This document shows positions 55,980 through 64,000 of a stretch of DNA of 64,000 nucleotides, piece by piece. The stretch comes from Enterobacter chengduensis. Its GTDB lineage: Bacteria; Pseudomonadota; Gammaproteobacteria; Enterobacterales; Enterobacteriaceae. The notes under the pieces were generated by a model. The model was not told the origin of the DNA. It searched no databases and saw only the letters and a list, made by a program, of their open reading frames with translations. The stretch is taken from the NCBI RefSeq assembly GCF_001984825.2, contig NZ_CP043318.1, positions 806,001 through 870,000 on the forward strand, in the 5' to 3' direction. The translations under genes were made by a program, and so were the position numbers. Within the stretch, counting starts at the first letter, position 1; each line of letters opens with the position of its first letter.

Positions 55980-56027
55980 TACCCTCTCCCTGTGGGAGAG
56001 GGCTAGGGTGAGGGCATCAGACGGCAC
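55980..56027. repeat. Palindromic repeat copy overlapping the thiQ 3' end (right)
   Basis: TACCCTCTCCCTGTGGGAGAG then GGCTAGGGTGAGGGCATCAGACGGCAC. The repeat runs into thiQ: the thiQ stop codon (56017-56019) and its last codons are repeat sequence. Confidence 0.85.
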
Positions 56028-56718
56028 GAATGCCCAACAGTGAAGACGCCCCCGCTTTACCACTCAGAAGTTCTTCCGTCATCCCATCCCACGCGATTCG
56101 CCCTTCGGCAATGACCACCGATCTTGGGGCAATCCGCGCGGCATCTTCGATACTGTGCGATACCATCAGCATCGTCAGCTGCTGGCGCTGGCAGACGTCC
56201 TGCACCAGCGCCAGCATCTCCTGGCGCAGCGCCGGGTCGAGCGCCGAGAACGGCTCATCCAGCAGCAGTATCGGCTGCTCGCGCACCAGACAACGCGCCA
56301 GCGCCACGCGCTGACGCTGGCCGCCGGAAAGCTCGACCGGCAGCCTGTCGATAAACCCGGCGATCCCCATCTGCGCGGCAATCTCCTCCAGCTTATGGCG
56401 CTGGGCGCCGTTCAGCCTGAGCCCCGGATGCATCCCCAGGGCGATGTTTTGCCGCACCGTCAGGTGGGTAAACAGATTGTTTTCCTGAAACAGCATGGAG
56501 ACAGGACGTTTTGCAGGCGGCGTATGGGTATGATCCCGATTATCGATGGCGATCGAGCCGCTGGCCGGCTGCAGAAAACCCGCAACCAGATTAAGCAGGG
56601 TGCTTTTTCCCGCGCCGCTTGGGCCAAGCACCGCAACCCTCTCTCCCTGACGCACGGAGAGCGTGAAGCGCATCGGCAGATGCTGATAAAGCCAGGTTAC
56701 ATCAGTCAGTTTTAACAT
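56017..56718 (-). CDS. thiQ: Thiamine ABC transporter ATP-binding protein
   Basis: ATPase of the ThiBPQ thiamine/TPP importer, on the cytosolic face. The 233-residue protein has Walker [10 protein letters not shown] (32-40), the signature LSGGQ (130-134), Walker B ILLLDEP (150-156) and the H-loop VSHSIED. The start at 56718 is the [13 protein letters not shown] used in E. coli and overlaps the end of thiP by 17 bp; an upstream ATG at 56757 lies deeper in thiP. The final residues RAV and the stop are encoded by a palindromic repeat, so the C-terminus differs slightly from E. coli (GITG). Confidence 0.96.
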   Translation of the reverse strand: MLKLTDVTWLYQHLPMRFTLSVRQGERVAVLGPSGAGKSTLLNLVAGFLQPASGSIAIDNRDHTHTPPAKRPVSMLFQENNLFTHLTVRQNIALGMHPGLRLNGAQRHKLEEIAAQMGIAGFIDRLPVELSGGQRQRVALARCLVREQPILLLDEPFSALDPALRQEMLALVQDVCQRQQLTMLMVSHSIEDAARIAPRSVVIAEGRIAWDGMTEELLSGKAGASSLLGIRAV

Positions 56719-58312
56719 CACGCCCCGGAAGTTTTTCGATAACGGTAAATAAGGCAAAGCACTGCAGCAGGAGCAACAGCGCTGTCACCGCGCCGTCCTG
56801 ACTGCGATAAGAGCCGATTTGCTGATAGAGCCAGTAGGGCAGCGTGCGGAAATCGTCGTTGCCGAACAGCGCCACGACCCCAAAATCTCCAATGGAGAGC
56901 ACGCAGGCAAACGCCAGCGCCTGCGCCAGCGGACGTTTAAGCGCGCGCAGTTCGACCACCTTCAGCCGCTGCCAGCCCTGCATGCCCAGCGACTGACACA
57001 GCAAACCGTAGCGGCTGTTGACGTCGCGCATCGGGTTTTCCAGCACCTTGAGCGCGTAAGGGATGGCCATTAAGGCGTTGGTAAAGATGACGATGCCGTC
57101 GGCGCGTTCCGGCAGGCCGACGGTGCTGTTGAACAGCAGGAAGAAGCCAGTCGCCAGCACGATCCCCGGCATCGCCAGTATCAGCATGCCCGTCAGTTCC
57201 ATTATCTGTCCGGCCTTTTGCGCCCGGCGAGCGTAGAGCTCACGGCTGCTCCACAGCAGCATCATGGTCAGGATGACGCACAATAATCCGGCTGCCAGCG
57301 CGATGCGCAGCGAGGTCCAGGTGGCTTGCCAGAGAACGGGCTGTTGCAGGACCGACATAAGATTGAGGTTCAGCCCGTCAGCGATAACGGCCATCAGCGG
57401 CGGCAGCAGAAGCAGAAGCGCCAGCGCGATCAGGACAAAATCGGAGACGCGGCTGTGCAGGCTGTCCTGCGGGTCGCGCCAGCCGGTTATTTGATTGCTG
57501 CCGGGGGGAATGGCTCTGCTCAGCCGCTGGCTCAGAAGCACCAGCGCAAGGCAGCACGCCATTTGCACCATCGCCAGCAGCGCGGCGCGGCCCGGATCGT
57601 AGTCGTAACTCAGCGCCTGGTAAATCGCCAGCTCGATGGTGGTGGCCTGCGGCCCGCCGCCGAGTGACAGCACGGTGGCAAAGCTGGCAAAGCAGAGCAT
57701 AAAGATTAACGCCGCCACGGACGGGATCTGTCGGCGCAGCCACGGCCATTCAACAAAGCGGAAGAACGACACGCCGCGCATGCCGAGCTGGGCGGCAATC
57801 TGGCGCTGCTCGCCGGGAATGTTTTCCAGCGCCTGCAAAAAGAGGCGCGTCGCCATCGGCATATTGAAAAAGACGTGCGCCAGCAGAATGCCCTGCAGTC
57901 CGTAAGGAGAGAAGGTCCACTCCAGACCAAGCTGGCCGAACAGCGACGCCAGCCAGCCCTGGCGACCGTAAACGCTCAGAATACCAAATACGGCCACCAG
58001 CACCGGCAGGATAAGCGTCATGGCACACAGGCGCAGCAGCGCCTGCCTGCCGGGGAAGCGCCGCCGGTACAGCGCGCGTGCAAGAAAAATGGCCGGGATG
58101 ACTGACAGCAGGGCTGAAAGAAACGCCTGCCAGAAGGAGAAACGGATCACGTGCCAGAGGTAGCTGTCGTGCCAGAGGGCGAGCAGGTCGCTCTCTGGCG
58201 CGTTAAACCACAGGGCAAGAAAAGCCCCCAGACTGACCACTACCATTACAACGGCGGCGAGCAGCCCGGGAAGTAGCCAGCCGGGAATCAGCGGCTGACG
58301 GCGCGTTGCCAT
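56702..58312 (-). CDS. thiP: Thiamine ABC transporter permease
   Basis: Membrane subunit of the thiamine/TPP importer. The 536-residue protein is a fused two-lobe permease with about 12 hydrophobic segments and two EAA-type coupling loops: [23 protein letters not shown] in the first half and [23 protein letters not shown] in the second. It has the E. coli length. Its start overlaps the thiB end by 25 bp and its end overlaps thiQ, so the three genes are translationally coupled. Confidence 0.97.
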   Translation of the reverse strand: MATRRQPLIPGWLLPGLLAAVVMVVVSLGAFLALWFNAPESDLLALWHDSYLWHVIRFSFWQAFLSALLSVIPAIFLARALYRRRFPGRQALLRLCAMTLILPVLVAVFGILSVYGRQGWLASLFGQLGLEWTFSPYGLQGILLAHVFFNMPMATRLFLQALENIPGEQRQIAAQLGMRGVSFFRFVEWPWLRRQIPSVAALIFMLCFASFATVLSLGGGPQATTIELAIYQALSYDYDPGRAALLAMVQMACCLALVLLSQRLSRAIPPGSNQITGWRDPQDSLHSRVSDFVLIALALLLLLPPLMAVIADGLNLNLMSVLQQPVLWQATWTSLRIALAAGLLCVILTMMLLWSSRELYARRAQKAGQIMELTGMLILAMPGIVLATGFFLLFNSTVGLPERADGIVIFTNALMAIPYALKVLENPMRDVNSRYGLLCQSLGMQGWQRLKVVELRALKRPLAQALAFACVLSIGDFGVVALFGNDDFRTLPYWLYQQIGSYRSQDGAVTALLLLLQCFALFTVIEKLPGRDVKTD

Positions 58313-59271
58313 TCACTTACCCATGCTGCTCGCTGCGCGGCGACCTGCTGCGGCGTAAACTCCAGCGAGGTTTGTGGTTTGGTTAACTGCTCGAAACCGG
58401 CCGGCAGCGCCACGTTCGTGACCGGATACATCCAGTTACCCGCAGGAATGGCGTTCTGGAACGCCGGTGAAACCATAAACTTCAGGAACTTCTCGGCCAG
58501 CTCCGGCTGTTTGCTGGCAGCGGTACGCGCGCCCACCTCTACCTGCATGTAGTGCCCTTCGGCAAAATTCGCGGCGGCGTAGTTATCTTTCTTCTCGGCG
58601 ATAATGTGGTAGGCCGGAGAGGTGGTGTAGCTCAGCACCAGGTCGCTTTCGCCTTTCAGGAACAGGCCGTAGGCTTCGCTCCAGCCTTTGGTCACGGTCA
58701 CGGTTTTGGCGGCCAGCTTCTGCCACGCCTGCGGCGCTTTATCCCCATAAACCTTTTGCATCCAAAGCAGCAGTCCCAGGCCTGGCGTGCTGGTACGCGG
58801 ATCTTCATAAATCACGCGCCATTTCTGGTCGCTCTCCACCAGCTCCTTCAGGCTCTTTGGCGGATTTTTCAGCTTGTTTTTATCGTAGACAAACGCAAAG
58901 TAGCCGTAGTCGAACGGCACAAAGGTGTCATTTTTCCAGCCGCCCGGCACGTTAACGGCCTCTGCCGCGACGCCGCTTTTGGCAAACAGTTTGGTTTGCG
59001 AGGCGGCCTCCAGCAGGTTGTTATCGAGCCCGAGCACCACGTCGGCCTTGCTGTTTTTTCCTTCCATGCGCAGACGGTTGAGCAACGACACGCCATCTTC
59101 CAGCGCCACGAACTTCAGCTCGCAGCTGCAGTCGGCCTCAAAGGCTTTTTTGACCACCGGGCCAGGGCCCCAGTCGGCAGAGAAAGAGTCGTAGGTGTAG
59201 ACCGTCAGAACGGGCTTCGCGAAAGCAGGCAGCGCAAACAGCGCCAGCAGGGGGAGAACTTTTTTTAACAC
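58288..59271 (-). CDS. thiB: Thiamine-binding periplasmic protein
   Basis: Periplasmic receptor (TbpA) for thiamine, TMP and TPP that feeds ThiPQ. The 327-residue precursor has a signal peptide of about 18 residues (ending LPAFA before KPVLTVYTYDS). The mature part is collinear with E. coli TbpA, including NRLRMEGKNSKADVVLGLDNN and DPRTSTPGLGLLLWMQKVYG. The start is GTG at 59271 with AGGTG 7 nt upstream; an upstream in-frame ATG at 59319 would fall in the riboswitch leader. The TPP riboswitch lies just upstream. Confidence 0.96.
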   Translation of the reverse strand: MLKKVLPLLALFALPAFAKPVLTVYTYDSFSADWGPGPVVKKAFEADCSCELKFVALEDGVSLLNRLRMEGKNSKADVVLGLDNNLLEAASQTKLFAKSGVAAEAVNVPGGWKNDTFVPFDYGYFAFVYDKNKLKNPPKSLKELVESDQKWRVIYEDPRTSTPGLGLLLWMQKVYGDKAPQAWQKLAAKTVTVTKGWSEAYGLFLKGESDLVLSYTTSPAYHIIAEKKDNYAAANFAEGHYMQVEVGARTAASKQPELAEKFLKFMVSPAFQNAIPAGNWMYPVTNVALPAGFEQLTKPQTSLEFTPQQVAAQRAAWVSEWQRAVSR

Positions 59272-59301
59272 TTTGCACCTCAAGGTTGAGTGGCAAAGGA
59301 T

Positions 59302-59398
59302 TTTGAGCAACAGCCTCAAATCCCTTCGCCGGCGTTATCCGGATCAGGTTCGACGGGTATTATCTCAGCGCACATCTGTGATGCAGCACCCCGTTGAG
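59302..59398 (-). promoter_or_regulatory. TPP riboswitch (THI element) controlling thiBPQ
   Basis: On the leftward strand the leader has the TPP aptamer landmarks in order: ACGGGGTGC, CTGAGATAATACCCGT, GAACCTGATCCGGATAA and GCCGGCGAAGGGA. It ends with an inverted repeat, GGATTTGAG with CTCAAAATCC, that could be part of the expression platform. Thiamine pyrophosphate binding should lower thiBPQ expression. The ThiB GTG start lies about 30 bp after this hairpin. Confidence 0.95.
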
Positions 59399-59439
59399 AA
59401 CGGCGCTATTGTAATGATTTGGTGAATATTACGAAAGCG

Positions 59440-61095
59440 TTATGGCTCCGGCGGCGCAAACCAGGCGGATTTAAAATCAAACCAGCCCAGGGTGTTCATC
59501 CGCAGGCCGCGCATACTGCGCTGGCCCTGGATCATCAGCCAGTGGTGAATCAACGGGACGATCGCCTGTTCCTCCAGCAGCGCCTTGCACCATGCGGCAA
59601 GGTTCATGTCGCCAGCGCGCCACCGTTCGGCGTCCTGCTGCCAGTCGCGCGTGATGCAGTGCTGGATCAGCGGGACCTCATACAGGTGCGAAAAGAGCGA
59701 GAAATCGAGCGGCAGGGTGAAGTTGGCGCTGTTTAACCAGATATCGCTGACGATCTCCCCCCGGTGCCATTCGTCATAGTCCACTTCTTTGACCTCCAGC
59801 GTGACCCCTTCTGCGGCCAGCAGTCGGGTCATGATCCCGGCGATAAAACGATGCTCCACGTGCTCGCGGTAGTAGGTGAGGGTGATGGACTCCAGCCCGG
59901 CAGGCTTGCCGCAGTGCGCCGGGCGGGCGTGGTGCCAGCGCGGAAGCAGGCCGTACGCCGGGAACCAGTATGTCTGGTACTGCTCTTCCGCATGGTAGAT
60001 CAGATTGGAGGGGGACAACACGTGGCTGACCCACTGACGAACGGCCTGGTTTGCCCCGCGGTGGGTGCGGCTATCAAACAGCAGATAGTAACATCCCTCC
60101 TCCAGACGGCTTTCCACCGCCTTTTCTCCCGCAGTGGGGCCTTCCAGCGTCAGCCCGCAGCTTAGGTCTTCATTGAGATCCGGCAATACCCAGACGTTCA
60201 CCTCGTCGATCAGCGCCCGATAGCCAAAGTAGTCATCGAAGGCGCGGATTTTTAGCTGGTTGCTGTTATTGCGGGACACGGAGTAGGGCCCGGTGCCAAT
60301 CGGCAGACTGGCAAAGTTGTTCAGCGATTCCCACTCGGCAGGCATGATCATCGACGGCACATAGCCCAGCAGCCAGGGAAGCCACTTGTCCTGCTGCGAC
60401 AGCTCAATATCCAGCGTCCATGCCGTGGGGGAGTGGATACGGGAAATGTGCGAGTAGAGCGGTAGCCGACGGGCGCGCTCCAGAGAGGCGATGACGTCGT
60501 GTATTTCCAGCTCGCGGCCGTGGTGAAAGTGGATGCCGGGGCGCAGGAAGAACCGCCAGTGAAGCGGAGAAAGCTGCTGCCAGTGGTGCGCGATATCCGC
60601 TTCCAGTTCCCCGTTTTCCTCATTTATACGCGTCAGGCCGTTAAAGATTTGCCTGGCCATGTGGGTTTCCGAGCGGCGTAACGCCGTGCCGGGCAGCAGA
60701 TTTTTCATGGGGCGATAGTAGAGCACCCGCAGGATGTGTCGGCCCTGACGAAAGCTGCGCCCGAGATGCGAAACCAGCATCTGACGCACGGCGGCCTTGT
60801 CGCCCACCAGCTGGACCAGCTGATCGATGCGGTCCTGCTCGAGCAGGTCTTCCGCGCGCTGCTGCTGCAACGCCAGCCCGGTGTAGAGAAAGGTCAGGCG
60901 CGAGCGTTTGCCGCGTCCCGCTTCCGCTTCCCAGCTTAACCAGCCCTGCTGCTGCATGGTGTTGAGCAGCGTGCGCATATGGCGGCGGGAACAGCTAAGC
61001 AGGTCGGCCAGCTCGTTGAGCGTGGTCTCCTGCGATTGCCCCTCGCAGCACTGCCAGAGGCGGATAAACTGTTGTTGCAGACGACCGGAAGGCAT
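59440..61095 (-). CDS. sgrR: SgrR, activator of the sugar-phosphate stress response
   Basis: Transcription factor that senses sugar-phosphate stress and activates sgrS. The 551-residue protein has an N-terminal winged helix DNA-binding region ([29 protein letters not shown], about 24-52) and a long C-terminal part related to ABC solute-binding proteins (SBP family 5; [23 protein letters not shown]). It is divergent from sgrS, with which it shares the 68-bp control region, and lies between thiB and setA as in E. coli. Confidence 0.97.
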   Translation of the reverse strand: MPSGRLQQQFIRLWQCCEGQSQETTLNELADLLSCSRRHMRTLLNTMQQQGWLSWEAEAGRGKRSRLTFLYTGLALQQQRAEDLLEQDRIDQLVQLVGDKAAVRQMLVSHLGRSFRQGRHILRVLYYRPMKNLLPGTALRRSETHMARQIFNGLTRINEENGELEADIAHHWQQLSPLHWRFFLRPGIHFHHGRELEIHDVIASLERARRLPLYSHISRIHSPTAWTLDIELSQQDKWLPWLLGYVPSMIMPAEWESLNNFASLPIGTGPYSVSRNNSNQLKIRAFDDYFGYRALIDEVNVWVLPDLNEDLSCGLTLEGPTAGEKAVESRLEEGCYYLLFDSRTHRGANQAVRQWVSHVLSPSNLIYHAEEQYQTYWFPAYGLLPRWHHARPAHCGKPAGLESITLTYYREHVEHRFIAGIMTRLLAAEGVTLEVKEVDYDEWHRGEIVSDIWLNSANFTLPLDFSLFSHLYEVPLIQHCITRDWQQDAERWRAGDMNLAAWCKALLEEQAIVPLIHHWLMIQGQRSMRGLRMNTLGWFDFKSAWFAPPEP

Positions 61096-61162
61096 AAAAG
61101 GGGAACTCCTGACAAAAAACCAGCAATTTATTAATCCCTATATTAGGCCAATAATTCTTCTC

Positions 61163-61408
61163 GATGAAGCGAGGAGGTAAATTATGAAGAGGTCTACCGC
61201 ACGTCAGTTTTATCAGCAGTACTTTTCAGCGACAAAGGGATCGTCCTGGCTGGCCCGTCAGTGTGCAGAACAGCGGCTGAAAACGTTAGAAGAATTGATG
61301 CAGTGGGACGTTACAACGCCGACCTCTTCCCGCTAACTCGCCTCGATCATGTGTGACTGAGTATTGGTGCTTATCACCCGCCAGCAAAATGTTTTTGCTG
61401 GCTTTTTT
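61163..61408 (+). ncRNA. sgrS: SgrS, dual-function small RNA
   Basis: Hfq-dependent sRNA of the glucose-phosphate stress response; it base-pairs with ptsG mRNA and encodes SgrT. The predicted 5' end is GATGAAGC (61163), as in E. coli. The ptsG-pairing block GTGTGACTGAGTATTGGTG is identical to the E. coli SgrS core and is followed by a small GGTG/CACC hairpin. The RNA ends with the terminator stem GCCAGCAAAA with TTTTGCTGGC and six U residues. The -10 (ATAATT) is fair and the -35 poor, consistent with dependence on SgrR. Confidence 0.95.
61184..61336 (+). CDS. sgrT: SgrT, small protein inhibitor of glucose uptake
   Basis: A 50-residue protein encoded in the 5' part of SgrS. The sequence MKRSTARQFYQQYFSATKGS continues to LKTLEELMQWDVTTPTSSR. 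It aligns with E. coli SgrT (43 residues) in RQFYQxYFxAT and LMQWD. The N-terminus has five extra residues (KRSTA after Met) because ATG lies further upstream, just after a strong AGGAGG. SgrT blocks PtsG (EIICB-Glc). The protein is too short to be found by usual length cut-offs. Confidence 0.9.
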   Translation: MKRSTARQFYQQYFSATKGSSWLARQCAEQRLKTLEELMQWDVTTPTSSR

Positions 61409-61456
61409 CGTTTATTCTTTCACCCGATTACGATTCGCTTTCACAAGGACTTGCGC

Positions 61457-62635
61457 ATGCTCTGGTTGATGACGATGGGGCGACGCCTGAACGGCGTGTA
61501 CGCCGCTTTTATGCTGGTGGCCTTTATGATGGGCGTGGCGGGGGCGCTGCAGGCGCCGACGCTGAGCCTGTTTCTCAGCCGCGAGGTGGGGGCACAGCCG
61601 TTCTGGGTCGGGCTGTTCTATACCGTCAACGCCATTGCCGGGATCCTGGTCAGCCTCGCGCTGGCGAAACGATCGGATAGCCAGGGCGATCGCCGTAAGC
61701 TGATCCTCTTTTGCTGCGCGATGGCCGTGGGTAACGCGCTGCTCTTTGCGTTCAACCGTCATTATCTGACGCTGATTACCTGCGGCGTGCTGCTGGCGTC
61801 GCTGGCGAATACCGCTATGCCACAGCTTTTCGCGCTGGCGAGGGAATATGCGGATAGCTCGGCTCGGGAAGTGGTGATGTTCAGCTCGGTGATGCGTGCC
61901 CAGCTCTCGCTGGCGTGGGTTATTGGTCCACCGCTGGCCTTCATGCTGGCGTTAAACTACGGCTTTACCGCGATGTTCTCTATCGCCGCGGCCATTTTTG
62001 CCATTAGCCTGGTGCTGATTGCCTTTGCGTTACCGTCCGTGGCGCGGGTGGAGCAGACGACGGATAAACCGATAACGCAAGCGAGCGGCTGGCAGGACAA
62101 AAACGTCCGCATGCTGTTTATCGCCTCCACGCTGATGTGGACCTGCAACACCATGTACATCATCGATATGCCGCTGTGGATCAGCAGCGATCTCGGTCTG
62201 CCGGACAGGCTCGCGGGGATCTTAATGGGGACCGCTGCCGGGCTGGAAATTCCGGCCATGATTCTGGCGGGATACTACGTTAAACGCTTTGGAAAGCGTC
62301 GGATGATGATCGTCGCCGTAGCGGCCGGGGTGCTGTTCTACGCGGGGCTGATCCTTTTCCATTCGCGTGAAGCGTTGCTGGCGCTGCAGCTGTTTAACGC
62401 CGTGTTTATTGGGATTGTTGCCGGGATCGGCATGCTCTGGTTTCAGGATCTTATGCCCGGCCGTGCAGGCTCGGCGACCACGCTTTTTACCAACAGCATT
62501 TCAACCGGGGTGATTCTGGCGGGAGTGATTCAGGGGGCGCTGGCGCAAAGCTACGGGCACGGCGCGGTCTACTGGATGATTGCGGCGCTCTCCGTGGTGA
62601 CGCTCCTGCTGACCTGCCGCGTTAAAGACGTGTGA
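61457..62635 (+). CDS. setA: Sugar efflux transporter SetA
   Basis: MFS exporter of lactose, glucose and analogues such as IPTG; in E. coli it helps survival in glucose-phosphate stress and is cotranscribed with sgrS. The 392-residue protein has 12 hydrophobic segments and conserved blocks APTLSLFLSREVGAQPFWVGLFY and MPLWISSDLGLPDRLAG. The start at 61457 has AAGGA 8 nt upstream and gives MLWLMTMGRRLNGVY; the frame is open back into SgrS but unconserved there. Confidence 0.97.
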   Translation: MLWLMTMGRRLNGVYAAFMLVAFMMGVAGALQAPTLSLFLSREVGAQPFWVGLFYTVNAIAGILVSLALAKRSDSQGDRRKLILFCCAMAVGNALLFAFNRHYLTLITCGVLLASLANTAMPQLFALAREYADSSAREVVMFSSVMRAQLSLAWVIGPPLAFMLALNYGFTAMFSIAAAIFAISLVLIAFALPSVARVEQTTDKPITQASGWQDKNVRMLFIASTLMWTCNTMYIIDMPLWISSDLGLPDRLAGILMGTAAGLEIPAMILAGYYVKRFGKRRMMIVAVAAGVLFYAGLILFHSREALLALQLFNAVFIGIVAGIGMLWFQDLMPGRAGSATTLFTNSISTGVILAGVIQGALAQSYGHGAVYWMIAALSVVTLLLTCRVKDV

Positions 62636-62651
62636 CCGGGTAAATGAAGCG

Positions 62652-62685
62652 GAGCCCGGGTGCGCCGGGCTCTGCGAACCTTTTA
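62652..62685. terminator. Terminator between setA and cytochrome b gene
   Basis: An 8-bp GC-rich stem, GAGCCCGG with CCGGGCTC and a 5-base loop, is followed by gaaccttttatt, 17 bp after the setA stop. It abuts the stop of the convergent gene. Confidence 0.65.
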
Positions 62686-63264
62686 TTCGGAATACTGATA
62701 TTTACGCTGCGCGCGTAGCGTCAGATACATATGAACAAGGCCCATGAAGCCGTGTGCCCAGAAATAGGTCTCAATAAAGACCGTCAGGAATTTATGCAAA
62801 CCCAGGACGGATTCCGTGACGGGCGACACCGGACCGAGCGTGGCGTTCAGCACGAACCAGGCTGCCCCGCAGAGCGCCACGCCCAGCAGCGCCAGCACGC
62901 CAAGACCCTGCACCGTGGCCGCCATCCCGCCTGCATGCGCGTCGGGAAGCTGGCGCTGCGTCAGGGTACGAATATCGTCAACGATTCCGCGAAAATCCAG
63001 CGCCAGCCAGGCGAAGTAATACTTAAATCCGCGCTGGGTTAACATCCATGCCATCATGGCAATGCCGCAAAAAATTAAACCAAATCCGGAGATAACGTGG
63101 ATCCAGGTAACAATTCCGTTCAGCCCGGATTCGTGGAGGGCTTCACTTTCGGTAAAATTTGAATTAATTATTTGCGCTAATACCAGCACGGCAACAACAA
63201 TGTGCAGCACGCGAAGAAAAGGCGTTTCTTTATGGGGAAGCGTATCACGCAATGTTGGGCTCAT
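62683..63264 (-). CDS. Cytochrome b/b561-like membrane protein
   Basis: A 193-residue inner-membrane protein with four hydrophobic segments (about 15-35, 50-72, 115-138 and 158-180). Histidines within or near the membrane segments (LRVLHIV, TWIHVISG, LGLHKFL and WAHGFMGLVHMYL) suggest a bis-histidyl heme b protein of the cytochrome b561/Ni-Fe hydrogenase type. The electron partner is unknown. In K-12 the leu operon follows setA, so this gene and the next are accessory here. They lie 106 bp apart in the same direction but the intergenic gap is too long to call an operon. Confidence 0.75.
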   Translation of the reverse strand: MSPTLRDTLPHKETPFLRVLHIVVAVLVLAQIINSNFTESEALHESGLNGIVTWIHVISGFGLIFCGIAMMAWMLTQRGFKYYFAWLALDFRGIVDDIRTLTQRQLPDAHAGGMAATVQGLGVLALLGVALCGAAWFVLNATLGPVSPVTESVLGLHKFLTVFIETYFWAHGFMGLVHMYLTLRAQRKYQYSE

Positions 63265-63370
63265 CGCTTTTTACCTCAATAATGAGAGAGCTGATGCGAT
63301 GCAGTGTGACGCAAATTAATTAACGAAACCTTAACTAGCGGGTGCGTCACACTCTATTTACGCGTTCCGG

Positions 63371-64000
63371 TTACTGGGCGGGGTCAATATGCGTCATGAC
63401 GTTCAGCACATTAAAGTTTTGCATCACCTTGTTTCTGGCATTGACGGCAATCTGATGCCCTTCTTTTACGCTTAATTCGCCGTTCACTTCCAGATGAACA
63501 TCGACGAGCGCTAAATCGCCCATCTTGCGTGTTTTTAAGTCATGGAGTCCGGTGACGCCTTCGGTTGAGAGCAGGCACGTTTTGATATCGTTTTCCAGCT
63601 CGGGTTCCAGCGAACGGTCCATCAGATCGTGCAGGGCATCAGCAGAGAATTTGTAACCCATATGGGCGATGAATATGCCGACAATCAGAGCCGCAACCAG
63701 GTCCATTGCGTGAAAACCCAGTAAATTTCCGGCAATACCAACAGCGACAACCACGGACGACGCGGCGTCAGAGCGGGCATGCCAGGCGTTGGCAATCAGC
63801 AGCGAGGACTGAATGCGTTTTCCCGTGGCGAACATGTATCTGAATAAACTTTCCTTCACCACCAGCGCCAGTATCGCCACCCACAAAGCGGCCCCTTTCA
63901 CCAGCTGATGGGTCTCCGGGTGAAGCAGTTTATTGCCTGCGGACCACAGCATCCCAACGCCAACGAGCAGCAGAATAGCGCCAATAATGAGCTTCGCACC
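63371..64000 (-). CDS. Cation diffusion facilitator (CDF) transporter (3' part, truncated by window edge)
   Basis: C-terminal 209 residues of a CDF metal efflux protein; the start lies beyond 64000, and the frame stays open to the edge (GAKLIIGAILLLVGVGM...). Membrane segments carry the metal-site motif HARSD (His-x-x-x-Asp) in NAWHARSDAASSVVV and a further Asp in AMDLVAALIVG. A cytosolic C-terminal domain with a ferredoxin-like fold follows (GDLALVDVHLEVNGELSVKEGHQIA), ending THIDPAQ. Zn2+, Fe2+ or Mn2+ are usual substrates; the specific metal cannot be read here. Confidence 0.88.
   Translation of the reverse strand, partial: GAKLIIGAILLLVGVGMLWSAGNKLLHPETHQLVKGAALWVAILALVVKESLFRYMFATGKRIQSSLLIANAWHARSDAASSVVVAVGIAGNLLGFHAMDLVAALIVGIFIAHMGYKFSADALHDLMDRSLEPELENDIKTCLLSTEGVTGLHDLKTRKMGDLALVDVHLEVNGELSVKEGHQIAVNARNKVMQNFNVLNVMTHIDPAQ

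Overview
The window reads as a stretch of chromosome from a member of the Enterobacteriaceae. It resembles Enterobacter or a close relative (Lelliottia, Leclercia) more than Escherichia; this rests on protein similarity from memory, and no species can be fixed from the sequence. Gene order follows the E. coli K-12 0-2 minute region from yaaA to setA, with accessory changes. I see no tRNA, rRNA, CRISPR or prophage genes.

Layout: (1) 1-6 kb: yaaA (cut by the window edge), alsT/yaaJ, talB, mog, an extra MHS-type MFS transporter, and satP. (2) 6-16.5 kb: the heat-shock operon dnaKJ with sigma-32 promoters, nhaA-nhaR, rpsT, then ribF-ileS-lspA-fkpB-ispH. (3) 17-24 kb: dapB and carAB, with PurR and ArgR sites; rihC and the cai/fix genes known from K-12 are absent. 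(4) 24-27 kb: a small YgdI/YgdR-type lipoprotein and a first autotransporter with an Asp/Asn-rich hexapeptide repeat. (5) 27.5-38.4 kb: kefFC, folA, the leftward lptD-surA-pdxA-rsmA-apaG-apaH envelope and maintenance operon, and djlA. (6) 38.5-42 kb: a second autotransporter with an extended (ESPR) signal peptide. (7) 42-48.3 kb: rluA, rapA and polB with a LexA-like box. (8) 48.48-49.77 kb: a complete IS481-family element with TGTAC ends and a TGGGG target duplication, inserted in a palindromic repeat between araD and polB. (9) 49.8-55 kb: araBAD and divergent araC with the full operator set (araI1/I2, CRP, araO1, araO2). (10) 55-61.4 kb: yabI, the thiBPQ thiamine transporter under a TPP riboswitch, sgrR, and the sRNA sgrS encoding SgrT. 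(11) 61.4-64 kb: setA, a cytochrome b561-like membrane protein, and a CDF metal transporter cut by the window end.

Most genes are conserved housekeeping genes working in known modules: protein folding (dnaKJ, djlA, surA, fkpB), outer-membrane assembly (lptD, surA), arginine/pyrimidine supply (carAB), arabinose use, thiamine uptake, and the glucose-phosphate stress response (sgrR/S/T, setA). The accessory layer is two autotransporters, the MFS transporter, the IS481 copy, and two families of short palindromic repeats (REP/BIME type, and a CCCTCTCCC...GGGAGAGGG type). I found no convincing wholly new system. The most unusual items are the two autotransporter loci, the IS inside a repeat, a thiQ 3' end formed by a repeat, an N-terminally extended SgrT, and a composite hairpin in the dapB leader.
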